DNA of 64,000 nucleotides from UBA12014 sp029248335 (GCA_029248335.1 JAQWJM010000001.1:3545-67544); one strand, 5' to 3'; numbered from the stretch's first letter, positions 1 through 8,587 are shown. Notes: a model not told the origin generated them from the sequence alone. Numbers and translations are program-made.

Positions 1-296
1 GGGCGTCGAACTGCGTGCTCTGGCTGTATCGAGGCGCGTGGCAGGAGTGGGCGATCGAACACTTCGACATGGCGGTTCCCGTCTCGCCCGGTGAACTGAA
101 GCGCAAGATCACCGCGATCTTCAAGCACCAGTCGCAGAAGGACAAGGCGCTCTTCCCCGGGCCCGACGAACGTGAATTCTGGCAACGGGCCGAGCAACGG
201 AACCGCGGAACCGCGGATCGGCTCAACCGGCTCGGGTTCGCCGAGTACGAAGCCGTCGAGGCGTTCGTCCGCTGGGACGGGCGGCCCATCGACTGA
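1..296 (+). CDS. nagB: C-terminal fragment of glucosamine-6-phosphate deaminase (NagB) fused to a PIG-L-like domain (5' end outside window)
   Basis: The reading frame is open from base 3 and ends at the TGA at 294-296; the start lies upstream of the window. The visible residues include LWLYRGAWQEW, AIFKHQSQKD and EYEAVEAFVRW, which I recognise from the C-terminus of long NagB proteins in which the deaminase is followed by a PIG-L/LmbE-type domain, known from Bacteroidetes and planctomycetes. In that family NagB converts glucosamine-6-phosphate to fructose-6-phosphate and ammonia in the cytoplasm. Only about 98 residues are visible and no catalytic residue is included, so the call rests on tail similarity. 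The stop codon shares its last A with the ATG of the next gene; functional linkage to the pigment operon is not implied. Confidence 0.72.
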   Translation, partial: ASNCVLWLYRGAWQEWAIEHFDMAVPVSPGELKRKITAIFKHQSQKDKALFPGPDEREFWQRAEQRNRGTADRLNRLGFAEYEAVEAFVRWDGRPID

Positions 297-1264
297 TGCC
301 TGGTGCCGTCCGAGTCATGCCCGGCGACGGGTCCTCGAGGGAGCCGTCGCCACCTCCCTCGAGTCCGGCGCTGCTGGTGCGCGGCGTGGAGAAGTCCTTC
401 GGTCGCCTGAAGGCGCTCGACGGCGTGGACCTCGAACTCGGGCGCGGGGAGTGGACCGCCCTGCTCGGACCCAACGGCGCCGGCAAGACCACGCTGATGC
501 GCTGCATCGCGGGGCTCATCCGCGAGGATGCGGGCTCGATCTCGGTCTTCGGGCGCGGTCGACCGACGGCGGAGGATCTCGGCTTCGTGCCCCAGCGCAT
601 CGCGCTGCACGACACGATGACGGCCCGCGAGCATCTCGTGAACTACTGCGACCTCCTCGGCGTGCGTCGACGGGATCGCGCCGATCGGGTCGGCTGGGCG
701 CTCGAGTTCAGCCAGCTCGAGGATCGTGCCGACGATCAGGTGCGTCACTACTCGGGCGGGATGCAACGGCGGCTCAATCTCGCGGTCAGCGTGCTCCATC
801 GCCCGCGACTGCTGCTGCTCGACGAGCCGACCGAAGGCGTCGATCCGCAGGCCCGGGTCGCGATCTGGCGGATGGTCGAGGATCTTCGACGCGAGGGGGC
901 GACGATTCTCCATGCGACCCACCTCATCGAGGAGGCGGAGACGCTCATCGACTCGGTCGCGATCATCGATCACGGCCGGCTCGTGGCGCGGGGTGACACC
1001 GCGAACCTCGCCCGCGCGCACGACATCCCGTCCTTCGAACTCGAGGCTCGTCCGGTCGCGGCGGTCGCCGAGGACTTCGTTCCGCCGGTCGGTTCGTGGA
1101 ACGGACGGACGATCCGAGTGCCGCTGGAAGGGCTCGGCGAGGAACTGCACCAGGCGATCTCGAAGCTCGAGGCGATTCCCGGCGGCATCGAGGGCGTTCG
1201 CCTGCATGAGGCGAGCCTCGAGGAGGTCTTCCTCTCGCTGACGGGCCGAGGTCTTCGCGAATGA
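296..1264 (+). CDS. ABC transporter ATP-binding protein (ABC-2/drug exporter type)
   Basis: This 322-residue protein is the cytoplasmic ATPase of an export ABC transporter. Walker A (GPNGAGKTT) is at residues 58-66, the signature SGGMQ starts at 153, Walker B ends in DE at 176-177, and a switch histidine sits in HATHLIEEAE. The C-terminal third resembles the accessory region of ABC-2 ATPases. Its permease is very likely the gene at 4280-5551, four genes downstream in the same run of overlapping genes. The ATG at 296 overlaps the previous stop by one base; an in-frame ATG at 317 is an alternative. It probably powers export of the polyene lipid or a precursor, in place of the MMPL-type exporter common in aryl-polyene clusters. 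The substrate is inference. Confidence 0.9.
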   Translation: MPGAVRVMPGDGSSREPSPPPSSPALLVRGVEKSFGRLKALDGVDLELGRGEWTALLGPNGAGKTTLMRCIAGLIREDAGSISVFGRGRPTAEDLGFVPQRIALHDTMTAREHLVNYCDLLGVRRRDRADRVGWALEFSQLEDRADDQVRHYSGGMQRRLNLAVSVLHRPRLLLLDEPTEGVDPQARVAIWRMVEDLRREGATILHATHLIEEAETLIDSVAIIDHGRLVARGDTANLARAHDIPSFELEARPVAAVAEDFVPPVGSWNGRTIRVPLEGLGEELHQAISKLEAIPGGIEGVRLHEASLEEVFLSLTGRGLRE

Positions 1265-1986
1265 GCGTGACCGCCGCCAGCCCGGAGGTTTCGCCGGGAG
1301 GCGACGAAGCCGTGCTGGAGGTCTACGACCGCGCCGCGTCCCGGTACGACCTCGTCAACGACCTGGTCAGCTTCGGGACGAGCAACTGGTATCGGCGCAG
1401 GACGATCCTCTCGCTCGAACTGCCCGAAGACGCCACGTTGGTCGACGTGGGAACCGGAACCGGCTCCCTGGCGGTCGCGGCCCAGCGATTCCTGCCCGAT
1501 TCCCCCGCGATCGTGGCGGTCGATCCGTCGACGGAGATGCGGGGGCTGGCGGTGAAGGCGGGGGTCCGAGACGTTCGACCCGGTTCGTTCGAGTCGATCC
1601 CCGTCGACGACCATTCGATGGATGCGGTGGTGAGCGGGTACGCGATCCGGTACGCCGAGGATCTGCCGACCGCGTTCGCGGAGATCCGGCGGGTGCTGCG
1701 TCCGGGCGGACGACTCGTGCTCCTGGAGATGATCGTTCCTCCCCGGGGATTTCGACGCAAGCTCGCTCGATTCCTGATCCAGGGCGTCGGTTCACGGGTC
1801 CTTCCCGTGATCTGCCGATCACGAGCGGCGGGTGATCTTCTTCGGCACTTCTGGAACGCGATATCCTCTTTCGATCCACCCGAGGTGGTGACCGCCGCAC
1901 TGACCGAGGCGGGGTTCGAAGAGGTGGAATACCGCCATGTCGGCGGGTTGCTTGGAGAGTTTCGTGCAAGGGTCTCCGATGTCTGA
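1261..1986 (+). CDS. UbiE/COQ5-family SAM-dependent methyltransferase
   Basis: A 241-residue class I methyltransferase. The AdoMet-binding motif I reads VDVGTGTG at residues 61-68; it is preceded by a UbiE-like N-terminus (YDRAASRYDLVNDLVSFG) and followed by RRVLRPGGRLVLLE, the usual motif after strand 5. UbiE/MenG methylates quinone precursors, but the position inside a polyene-type operon suggests an aromatic-ring or polyene C-methylation here, as aryl-polyene and flexirubin clusters commonly include a methyltransferase. The ATG at 1261 overlaps the stop of the ABC ATPase by 4 bp (ATGA). A housekeeping menaquinone role cannot be excluded from sequence alone. Confidence 0.82.
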   Translation: MSVTAASPEVSPGGDEAVLEVYDRAASRYDLVNDLVSFGTSNWYRRRTILSLELPEDATLVDVGTGTGSLAVAAQRFLPDSPAIVAVDPSTEMRGLAVKAGVRDVRPGSFESIPVDDHSMDAVVSGYAIRYAEDLPTAFAEIRRVLRPGGRLVLLEMIVPPRGFRRKLARFLIQGVGSRVLPVICRSRAAGDLLRHFWNAISSFDPPEVVTAALTEAGFEEVEYRHVGGLLGEFRARVSDV

Positions 1987-2569
1987 ACCAGTCCGACGAG
2001 CCAACGGCGCCCGGCGATGCCGCCGCGGCGCGGCCATCGCGTTCGGCGTCGCCTTGACGGCCTTCGGCTGTCAGCAGGGCCCCGAGCGAACCGCGGAGGT
2101 CACCGAGGCGTCCGCCGAGGTGTCCGCCGAGGCGGAGCCCGATCGCCCGGTTGAATTCGCGACGCTTCGCATCGAACTCGCCACGCCCGGACACGCCGGC
2201 AAGAAGCTCTTTCTCGCCGCGGCGCAGACGCCGGACGGCTGGCTCAAGGCGACCGGTTGGACCGCGGCGACGTCCGCGGTCGTCACCCCGCCGATCACCG
2301 TGATCGAATTCGAATCGATCCCGGCCCGCCCCACCGCGATCTCCGCGTTCATCGACGTCGATGTCGACGAGGAACTCGATCGAGGCCTCTTCGGCATCCC
2401 CACCGAGCCGTGGGGTTTCTCGAACGATCTCACGCCGTTCTTCGGAGCGCCACGCTTCAAGGACGCGATCATCGACGTCGAGGCGCCTTCGACCGTGACC
2501 ACCATCCGCATCCGCGGTGGCGAAGGCGGTGATCGCGGCGACGCCGAACCGATCGAGGGCGATCGATGA
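1979..2569 (+). CDS. DUF2141-family lipoprotein
   Basis: A 196-residue predicted lipoprotein. The ATG at 1979 overlaps the preceding stop by 8 bp and gives an arginine-rich N-terminus, a short hydrophobic stretch and Cys31 in LTAFGC, a plausible if imperfect lipobox. The mature part has the DUF2141 signature: a single beta-sandwich-like domain with FGIPTEPWGFSND and FFGAPRFKDA. DUF2141 proteins are secreted and of unknown function. Here it lies between the methyltransferase and the acyltransferases, so it may help periplasmic handling of the lipid product; that is inference. A longer in-frame start at 1937 would sit inside the methyltransferase gene and mask the signal peptide, so I reject it. 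Confidence 0.78.
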   Translation: MSEPVRRANGARRCRRGAAIAFGVALTAFGCQQGPERTAEVTEASAEVSAEAEPDRPVEFATLRIELATPGHAGKKLFLAAAQTPDGWLKATGWTAATSAVVTPPITVIEFESIPARPTAISAFIDVDVDEELDRGLFGIPTEPWGFSNDLTPFFGAPRFKDAIIDVEAPSTVTTIRIRGGEGGDRGDAEPIEGDR

Positions 2570-3348
2570 CGTCGACGGGTCCCGACACCTCCGCGTTCCG
2601 GATTCCGATGCCGTTGCCCTCGCGACTGGTGGCCCGGGGCCTGCTCGGCTTCCTGCATTTCGCCGGTCGCCTGGTCTGCCGGGTTCCGATCCGCCGCCGC
2701 GGGTTCGATTCCGCGGCCCGGCTTCCGCAGTCGATCATGGTGGCGAACCATCACAGCCTGATCGACACGCCCTGTCTCTTCATGTCCGTGGCCCGGGGAA
2801 GACGGAACCGGACCGCGACGGTCGGCGGGCTCGACTACTTCGCGGCCCGCCCCGAGCAGCCGTGGCATGAACGCCTCTTCCGCCGCGGGGTGATCTGGTT
2901 CATTCGAAGTTCGATGAACGTGATGCTCATCGACCGGGTCGGCGGCGAGTACTCGGAACTCGACCGGATCGATGAGATGATCGCGCAGGGATGGAGTCTC
3001 GTGATCTTCCCGGAGGCCACCCGGAGTCGGGACGGACGGATCGGCCGATTCCGGCATGGTGCCGCCGAACTCGCCCGCCGAAACGATCTCCCGGTGATTC
3101 CGGTCCGCATCGACGGCACGGAACGCATCCTTCCGCCGGGCGTCTCCTGGCCGCAGTCCGCGCCGTTGCGAATGGTCGCGGGCGAACCGCTCCGGGCCGA
3201 GCCGGACGAGACCGCCGCCGCGTTCACCAAGCGGCTCATCATCGCGATCGAAGCACTGGCCGAGGATCCCTCCCGGTGCCCGGAGGCGGACTCGATCGGT
3301 GCCGCGCCTGGTTCCGACGGGTCGCTGGTGACGGAGCGGGTCGGATGA
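2566..3348 (+). CDS. PlsC-family 1-acyl-glycerol-3-phosphate-type acyltransferase
   Basis: A 260-residue lysophospholipid acyltransferase-like enzyme. The catalytic HX4D motif is His62 to Asp67 in NHHSLID, and the glycerophosphate-binding motif is FPEATR at residues 148-153 (usually FPEGTR). The enzyme family transfers an acyl group from acyl-ACP or acyl-CoA to a hydroxyl acceptor at the inner membrane. Within this operon it could attach the finished polyene or a fatty acid to a glycerolipid-like core. The start overlaps the previous stop as ATGA, and GAGGG sits a few bases upstream. A second acyltransferase from the unrelated LpxL family follows immediately, so the product may carry two ester or amide acyl groups; this is inference. 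Confidence 0.88.
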   Translation: MTSTGPDTSAFRIPMPLPSRLVARGLLGFLHFAGRLVCRVPIRRRGFDSAARLPQSIMVANHHSLIDTPCLFMSVARGRRNRTATVGGLDYFAARPEQPWHERLFRRGVIWFIRSSMNVMLIDRVGGEYSELDRIDEMIAQGWSLVIFPEATRSRDGRIGRFRHGAAELARRNDLPVIPVRIDGTERILPPGVSWPQSAPLRMVAGEPLRAEPDETAAAFTKRLIIAIEALAEDPSRCPEADSIGAAPGSDGSLVTERVG

Positions 3349-4283
3349 AGTCCCGACGCATCAGTCTGACCGAGCGGATCGCGGTCTCCTCCCTGCTGCG
3401 GGGCTACGCCCATGCGCCGGGGCTGATGCACCGAATCCGGCCGCGGATGGTCCGGGAGACCTGGCGACGGGCCGAGGCCTGGCGGTCCAGCCTTCGGGAG
3501 AACGGCCGGATCATCCTCGGCGAGGACGCATCCGACGTCGAGATCGACGACTACGGCATCGGCGTGCTGGAGCACATGCAGCGATACATGGAAGGGCTGG
3601 TGCTCGCTTCCCGGTCCCCCCGCGATGAACTGCTCGAACGGATCGAGACCGTGGAAGGCCTGCCGGCCTTTCGGGAGATCTTCGATCGACGCGGCGAACG
3701 CGGACTCATCCTGCTCTCGATCCACATGGGCGAGTTCGAGCCGGCGGCCGCGTACATGGGTCGACACACCCCGGTGCACGTGCTCTATCGCCGCGATCGG
3801 ATCAAGACGCTCGAACGCATCCGGGCGGAGGCCCGTCGCCGACTGGGAGTCGTCGAGCACGCGGTCGACGACGGTGTGAACGCCTGGCTCGCGCTCCGCG
3901 ACATGCTGGACGCGGGCGAGGTGGTCGCCCTGCTCGGTGATCGGGTCCAGCCCGGTCAGACCGGCGTCTTCATGCCGATGTTCGGCCGCATGATGGAGAT
4001 CCCGGTGGGGCCCTTCAAGCTCGCCCAGGTGACCGAAAGCCGAATCGTGCCGGTGTTCAACTGGTGGCGACCGGACGGCCGGCTCGCGATGCGGATGGAG
4101 GACGCGATCGAGGTCGAAGGCGACCTTCGTCGGGATCCTGCGAGCAACCCCGCCATGCGACGGTGGGTCGAGCTCATCGAGGCCCGCATCGCCGCGACGC
4201 CCGCGCAGTGGCTCAACGTGCATCCCGTCTGGAGGGTGTCCGAGCATCCCGATCGCACCACCGATGATCGGAACGCCGCGTGA
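3345..4283 (+). CDS. LpxL/HtrB-family lipid A-type acyltransferase
   Basis: A 312-residue protein of the bacterial lipid A acyltransferase family. The catalytic HX4E motif is His127 to Glu132 in SIHMGEFEP, followed by YRRDRIKTLERIR and VVALLGDRVQPG, which fit the conserved blocks of LpxL/LpxM-like enzymes. These transfer acyl chains from acyl-ACP to lipid acceptors on the inner membrane. The same family occurs in aryl-polyene and flexirubin-type pigment clusters. The ATG at 3345 is in a 4-bp overlap with the PlsC-type gene; a longer frame from 2991 lies inside that gene and is not credible. The N-terminal hydrophobic anchor of E. coli LpxL is not obvious. Acceptor and donor are unknown. Confidence 0.85.
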   Translation: MKSRRISLTERIAVSSLLRGYAHAPGLMHRIRPRMVRETWRRAEAWRSSLRENGRIILGEDASDVEIDDYGIGVLEHMQRYMEGLVLASRSPRDELLERIETVEGLPAFREIFDRRGERGLILLSIHMGEFEPAAAYMGRHTPVHVLYRRDRIKTLERIRAEARRRLGVVEHAVDDGVNAWLALRDMLDAGEVVALLGDRVQPGQTGVFMPMFGRMMEIPVGPFKLAQVTESRIVPVFNWWRPDGRLAMRMEDAIEVEGDLRRDPASNPAMRRWVELIEARIAATPAQWLNVHPVWRVSEHPDRTTDDRNAA

Positions 4284-5551
4284 AACGACTCGCCCTCCTG
4301 CGCATCTCGTGGATCACCCTCTACCGCGATCGGCTCGGCGTCCTGCTCTACGCCCTCGTCCCGATCATCTTCCTCTCGATCTTCGCGAGCGTGTTCCAGG
4401 GGTTCGGCCGCAACGGCGAGAGCAAGGTCCGCATCGCGATCCTCGATCTCGACGGCAGCCCGGCGGCTCGATCGCTGGAACTCGCGGTTCGGGAATCGAG
4501 CGGTCGAATCGACCTGGTCGAGATCGAGGGCGACGACGTGACCGCCGCGGATCGTGAAGTGGCGAGTGGAAGCTTCCCCGCCGCGGTGGTGATTCCAGCC
4601 GGGTTCGGTGCCGCGGTCGGCAAGGCCACCGCGGAGATCCCGCCGCTCGTCGTCCGATTCGACCCTGCGAATCCGATCGCCCCCGACTTCGCTCGCGGCG
4701 TGCTCGCAGGCGCGGCCTGGAAGGGACTCGCGCCGCAGATGCTCGGCCGTCAGATCAAGGTCCTGGAGATGGTCGCCGGCACCCTCACCCCCGCCCAGCA
4801 GGGGCTCGCCGAAACGCTCCAGAAAGCGGGCGGTGAAGGCGGGAAACCACCGCCGATCGTGGAACGGCTCGCCCTCGCGACGCAGGTGCCGATCGACGGC
4901 GGGCCGGTCGCGATCGGACAGGGCGGCCCGTCCCTGGTCACCTACTACACCGCGGCGATCGGCGTGATGTTCATGCTCTTCAGTGCGCTCTCGACCACCG
5001 GATGGCTGCTCGAGGATCAGGAGCGAGGCGTGCTCGACCGGCTTCGGACCTCGGGGATCGGGCCGTGGACGGTTCTCTTGAACCGGTTCCTCTTCGCGAT
5101 TCTCGTCGGTTCCCTGCAGATCGGCGTGATGCTGGTGTGGGCGGCCGCGGTCTTCGGCGTCCGGTTCTTCTCGGTGCGGCAGTTCGTCGCCCTGCTGATC
5201 ATCATCCCCGCGGTGGCGGCCGCATCCGCGGGCCTCGGCCTGCTGATCACCGGGATCGCACGGACCCGCCGCCAGCAGACCACGATCGGAACCATCACGG
5301 TGCTGATCCTCAGCGCCGTCGGTGGAAGCATGATCCCGACCTTCCTGATGCCACCGTCGCTGAAGGCCGTCGGTCAGTGGGCCTTCAACGCCCGCGCCAT
5401 CGACGCGATGCAGCAGATACTCTGGTACACCACCTCGGACGACACGCTTTCCGCGATGCTGGGGAGGATCGGTCCGGCGCTGGGCCTGATCGGCGCGACC
5501 ACCGTGATCTGCCTGGTGGGAGCGCGGGTGGCGATGTCCCGCTGGCAGTGA
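4280..5551 (+). CDS. ABC-2 type transporter permease
   Basis: A 423-residue membrane protein with ABC-2 permease architecture: one N-terminal membrane helix (about residues 21-41, LLYALVPIIFLSIFASVF), a soluble periplasmic domain to about residue 220, then about five helices in the C-terminal half, including VTYYTAAIGVMFMLFSAL. A cytoplasmic stretch LLEDQERGVLDRLRTSG precedes the C-terminal helices, as is typical. It starts at GTG 4280, overlapping the previous stop by 4 bp. It most likely pairs with the ATPase at 296-1264. The large extracytoplasmic loop is common in exporters of this type. Substrate is unknown; context suggests the acylated aryl-polyene product. Confidence 0.87.
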   Translation: MKRLALLRISWITLYRDRLGVLLYALVPIIFLSIFASVFQGFGRNGESKVRIAILDLDGSPAARSLELAVRESSGRIDLVEIEGDDVTAADREVASGSFPAAVVIPAGFGAAVGKATAEIPPLVVRFDPANPIAPDFARGVLAGAAWKGLAPQMLGRQIKVLEMVAGTLTPAQQGLAETLQKAGGEGGKPPPIVERLALATQVPIDGGPVAIGQGGPSLVTYYTAAIGVMFMLFSALSTTGWLLEDQERGVLDRLRTSGIGPWTVLLNRFLFAILVGSLQIGVMLVWAAAVFGVRFFSVRQFVALLIIIPAVAAASAGLGLLITGIARTRRQQTTIGTITVLILSAVGGSMIPTFLMPPSLKAVGQWAFNARAIDAMQQILWYTTSDDTLSAMLGRIGPALGLIGATTVICLVGARVAMSRWQ

Positions 5552-5604
5552 GCAGCACCCGGGCCGAACGACGACGCGTCGCCGGTCCGCCCACGGAGAT
5601 GTGC

Positions 5605-5868
5605 ATGAGCAACGAGACCACCGACCTTCACGAGACCATCTACGACGTCCTTCGAACCGACCTCAAGCTCGGCATGGTCGACCTCGGGCCCGAGACGCCG
5701 CTGGTGGGCGACGAACTCGGACTCGATTCGCTCGACCTGCTCATGGTCGTCACCGGTACCGAGAAGCGGCTGGGGATCAAGATTCCCAACGACAAGCTCG
5801 GCCGCGACACGATGGGCACGATCGGCGACTTCGTTCGGTTCGTCGATTCACTCCGGACCGAAGCGTGA
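5605..5868 (+). CDS. Acyl carrier protein
   Basis: An 87-residue acyl carrier protein. The phosphopantetheine site is Ser42 in LGLDSLDLL. The acidic helix-rich composition and length fit a dedicated type II ACP. It would carry the starter and growing polyene chain between the ligase, ketosynthase and dehydratase encoded downstream. There are two close ATGs, at 5599 and 5605; GGAG at 5595-5598 lies 6 bases before 5605 and abuts 5599, so 5605 is chosen. A 53-bp gap precedes it, the only real gap in the operon. Many aryl-polyene clusters have two ACPs; only one is visible here. Confidence 0.9.
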   Translation: MSNETTDLHETIYDVLRTDLKLGMVDLGPETPLVGDELGLDSLDLLMVVTGTEKRLGIKIPNDKLGRDTMGTIGDFVRFVDSLRTEA

Positions 5869-6341
5869 CCGGGTCGAGCGATTCGAACCACGACGCGGCG
5901 CTGGCGAACCTGCCGCACGCGGATCCCTTCCGTTTTCTCGATCGCATCGACGAGCTCTCCCCGGAGCGTGCTCGTGGTGCGTGGATCGTGAAGGGTGAGG
6001 AGGATTTCCTGCGCGGGCACTTTCCGGGACGACCGCTGGTGCCCGGGGTGCTGATCACCGAGGCCGCCGCCCAGCTGGCGGGCGCCGCGGCGCACCACGC
6101 CATGAGCGAGGACCGGGACGGGAACGGGACCGCGGGTTCGAACGGCATGCTCGTGTTGAGCGAAGCCCGGTTCCGCCGTCCGGTGGAGCCGCCCGCGATC
6201 ATCGAACTGACGGTCGACGCGATCGGCCGGTTCGGTTCGATCCATCGATTCGACTTCGAGGCGTCGGTGGACGGAGCGTCGGTCGCGTCCGGATCGGTGG
6301 GCGTCAGCCTGCCGCCCGCGGATGGAGACGCGTCGTCGTGA
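5865..6341 (+). CDS. FabZ-like 3-hydroxyacyl-ACP dehydratase (hotdog fold)
   Basis: A 158-residue hotdog-fold protein. The N-terminal HADPFRFLDRI block matches the FabZ substrate-tunnel motif, and HFPGRPLVPGVLITEAAAQ (residues 52-70) contains the catalytic His52 and Glu66. It would dehydrate 3-hydroxyacyl-ACP to the trans-2-enoyl form; repeated use without enoyl reduction yields a conjugated polyene. The start is GTG 5865 in a 4-bp overlap with the ACP stop; the longer upstream frame lies inside the ACP gene. No ketoreductase is encoded in the visible operon, so that step must be supplied from elsewhere. Confidence 0.88.
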   Translation: MTGSSDSNHDAALANLPHADPFRFLDRIDELSPERARGAWIVKGEEDFLRGHFPGRPLVPGVLITEAAAQLAGAAAHHAMSEDRDGNGTAGSNGMLVLSEARFRRPVEPPAIIELTVDAIGRFGSIHRFDFEASVDGASVASGSVGVSLPPADGDASS

Positions 6342-8587
6342 ACCAGCCCGAGACCCTGGTGCTGACCGCGGCGTCCGCGAGTTGCTCGCTCGGCGAGGAC
6401 CGCCGCGCGATTCTCGCGGCCATGCTCGAGGGTGGCATCGAGATCGACGTGGCGCCCGGGATCGAAGGCGTGTTCAAGTCCGACGCGGACGGTGCACCGG
6501 TCCCCGAGGTCCGGGCGGCCCAGGTGTCCGAAGCCGAGCCGGTGGTGGGAAGCGTCCCGGACCGGGCCGAGCGGATGCTCGCCCGTTCGATCCGCCGGGG
6601 GCTCGATGAGGCCGGGCTCGACACCGCGACGATCCGGTCGATGCGGTCGGACGGCACTCGAATCGAAACGCTCTTCGGGACGACGCTCGGCGGCATGCGG
6701 CACCTCGGTGCGGGCATGCGCAACGGACGGCTCGACGTGATGGCCCGGACCACGACCTCGACCGTGACCCGGCATGCGCTCGAAGGCACCGGGCTCGATC
6801 TCGGCGGTTCGACGGTGTCGGCGGCCTGTGCCTCCGGCGTGAGTGCGCTCGCGATGGCGGGGACCGCGATCCTCGCCGGAGAGGCCGACCTCGTCGTCGC
6901 GATCGCCTACGACCCGATCAGCGAATTCGCCTACGCGGGTTTCCACTGTCTCCGGCTGGTCGCGGCGGGTCCGCTGCGTCCGTTCACCGAGGATCGCGCC
7001 GGCATGCGGCTCGGCGAGGGGTACGGCGTCTTCGTCGTCGAGCGTGAGTCCGCCGCGGTGGCCCGAGGGGCGACGGTGCTCGCCCGGATCCTCGGCTGGG
7101 GGGGCGGAAGCGATGCGCATCATCTCACCCAACCGGTCCCGACCGGTCGCGGGGCCGCCGATGCGTTGCGTTCCGCGACGGCGGCGCTCGACGGAACCGG
7201 ACTCGTTCCCGATCTGGTGGCGGCCCACGCCACGTCCACGCCCGCGAACGACCTCGCCGAACATGCGGCGCTCGCGTCCTGCTTCGGTGAGCGGCTTCCG
7301 GAGATCCCGGTGACCGCGCTCAAGAGTCGCATCGGTCACACCCTCGGTGCGGCCGGCGCGGTGGAGCTCTCCGTGGTCCTTGCGGCGATGGAGCATGGCG
7401 CGGTGCCCGCGGCCGCCAATGCGACCGTCGATCGCGACGCCTTCCCCACGCTGGATCTCGTGACGCCGACGCCGCGGCACGATGCGACCGTCGACCGCGC
7501 CGCGGTCGTCTCCCTGGGCTTCGGTGGCGCCGATGCGGCGATTCTCGTGGAGTCCGGCACCGCGGTCGAGCGGGTTCCGCCTCGTCCGCCGGTGACCTGC
7601 GACGCGTCGACGTCGCGAATCGTGATCACCGGCGTCGGCTCGCTCGTTCCCGAGGCGGACGACCCGCAGATCCGACCCGGCGAGATCGGTCTCGACGAGG
7701 CGTCGTTCGACGGTCTCGACGACGCCCGCGCCGTCCGTCGTCTCGCCCGGTTCTCGAAACTGGTTCGGGCCGCCGGCGTGCTCGCCACCCGGGACGCCGG
7801 ACTCGACGACGAGGCGATTCGGACCTCCTCCGGATTCGTCGGCACCCGCTTCGGCGCGTCCGACTACACGCTGGATTTCTACACGGAGCTCGTCCGCGAC
7901 GGACTCGGCGCGGGCAATCCGCTTCACTTCGCGGAAAGCGTCCCCAACATCGGAAGTGCCCAGCTCAGCCTCGGTCTCGGGATCCAGGGTCTGACGTTGT
8001 CGGTGGGGGGCACCGCGATCGCGGGACTGGAAGCGATGCACCACGCGCGACGGCATCTCGCGACCGGGCAGGCGGACCGGGCCATCGTGGTCGCCGCGGA
8101 GGAGACGCATCCCCAGGTCCGCGAAGTGCTCCGGCATCTCGGGGAGATCGGTGACCTGCCGTCCGCGGAGGGTGCGATCGCCTTCGTGCTCGAGCGGGAG
8201 TCGGCGGCGATCGAGCGGGGCGCCACGATCCTCGCGGTGCTCGAAGAAAGCGGGCTGGAGTGGCCGAAGGGTGAAAGCGTCCGGGATTCGTTACGGACGA
8301 TTCAGGGTGGATTCGTCAGGTCCACGAACGATGCGATCCGCGGTCCCGCACGCGAAACGCGGGCTGGCCGACGAGTCGCGATCGCATCGCGCCTTCGACC
8401 GATCTCCGGCCGGCCGGAGCGATGCACGGTGGATCATGCCACGGAACGCGTGGAGCGGGAGTCGGTGGGGGCGTTCCGAGCGATCGCGAACGTGGTCCGG
8501 GGATCGAATGGCGGCCTCGTCGTCTGGCCCGATCCGGCAGGTGGCGCTGCATTTGTGCGGATCGCTCCTGTATCATCCGACCGATGA
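6338..8587 (+). CDS. Fused beta-ketoacyl-ACP synthase with a C-terminal degenerate (chain-length-factor-like) ketosynthase domain
   Basis: A 749-residue protein, nearly twice a normal KS. Residues about 1-415 are a complete KS: Cys164 in AACASG, His297 in HATST and His334 in SRIGHTLGAAGA. From about residue 430 a second thiolase-like domain begins with RIVITGVGSLVPE, but at the nucleophile position it reads LSVGGTAIAG, so the catalytic Cys is replaced by Gly (about residue 558), and it is shorter than a full KS. This matches the ketosynthase/chain-length-factor principle of type II polyketide and aryl-polyene systems, there usually as separate genes. It should extend the ACP-bound chain by malonyl condensation. 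The GTG at 6338 overlaps the FabZ-like stop by 4 bp. Confidence 0.85.
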   Translation: MNQPETLVLTAASASCSLGEDRRAILAAMLEGGIEIDVAPGIEGVFKSDADGAPVPEVRAAQVSEAEPVVGSVPDRAERMLARSIRRGLDEAGLDTATIRSMRSDGTRIETLFGTTLGGMRHLGAGMRNGRLDVMARTTTSTVTRHALEGTGLDLGGSTVSAACASGVSALAMAGTAILAGEADLVVAIAYDPISEFAYAGFHCLRLVAAGPLRPFTEDRAGMRLGEGYGVFVVERESAAVARGATVLARILGWGGGSDAHHLTQPVPTGRGAADALRSATAALDGTGLVPDLVAAHATSTPANDLAEHAALASCFGERLPEIPVTALKSRIGHTLGAAGAVELSVVLAAMEHGAVPAAANATVDRDAFPTLDLVTPTPRHDATVDRAAVVSLGFGGADAAILVESGTAVERVPPRPPVTCDASTSRIVITGVGSLVPEADDPQIRPGEIGLDEASFDGLDDARAVRRLARFSKLVRAAGVLATRDAGLDDEAIRTSSGFVGTRFGASDYTLDFYTELVRDGLGAGNPLHFAESVPNIGSAQLSLGLGIQGLTLSVGGTAIAGLEAMHHARRHLATGQADRAIVVAAEETHPQVREVLRHLGEIGDLPSAEGAIAFVLERESAAIERGATILAVLEESGLEWPKGESVRDSLRTIQGGFVRSTNDAIRGPARETRAGRRVAIASRLRPISGRPERCTVDHATERVERESVGAFRAIANVVRGSNGGLVVWPDPAGGAAFVRIAPVSSDR

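Noticed and set aside
1261..1986. Assignment of the methyltransferase as MenG/UbiE of quinone biosynthesis
   Set aside because: The motifs fit the family, but operon context favours pigment methylation. No quinone genes are adjacent, so no gene symbol was given.
5777..8137. A 786-codon minus-strand frame opposite the dehydratase and ketosynthase genes
   Set aside because: No recognisable motif; antisense shadow of conserved enzymes.
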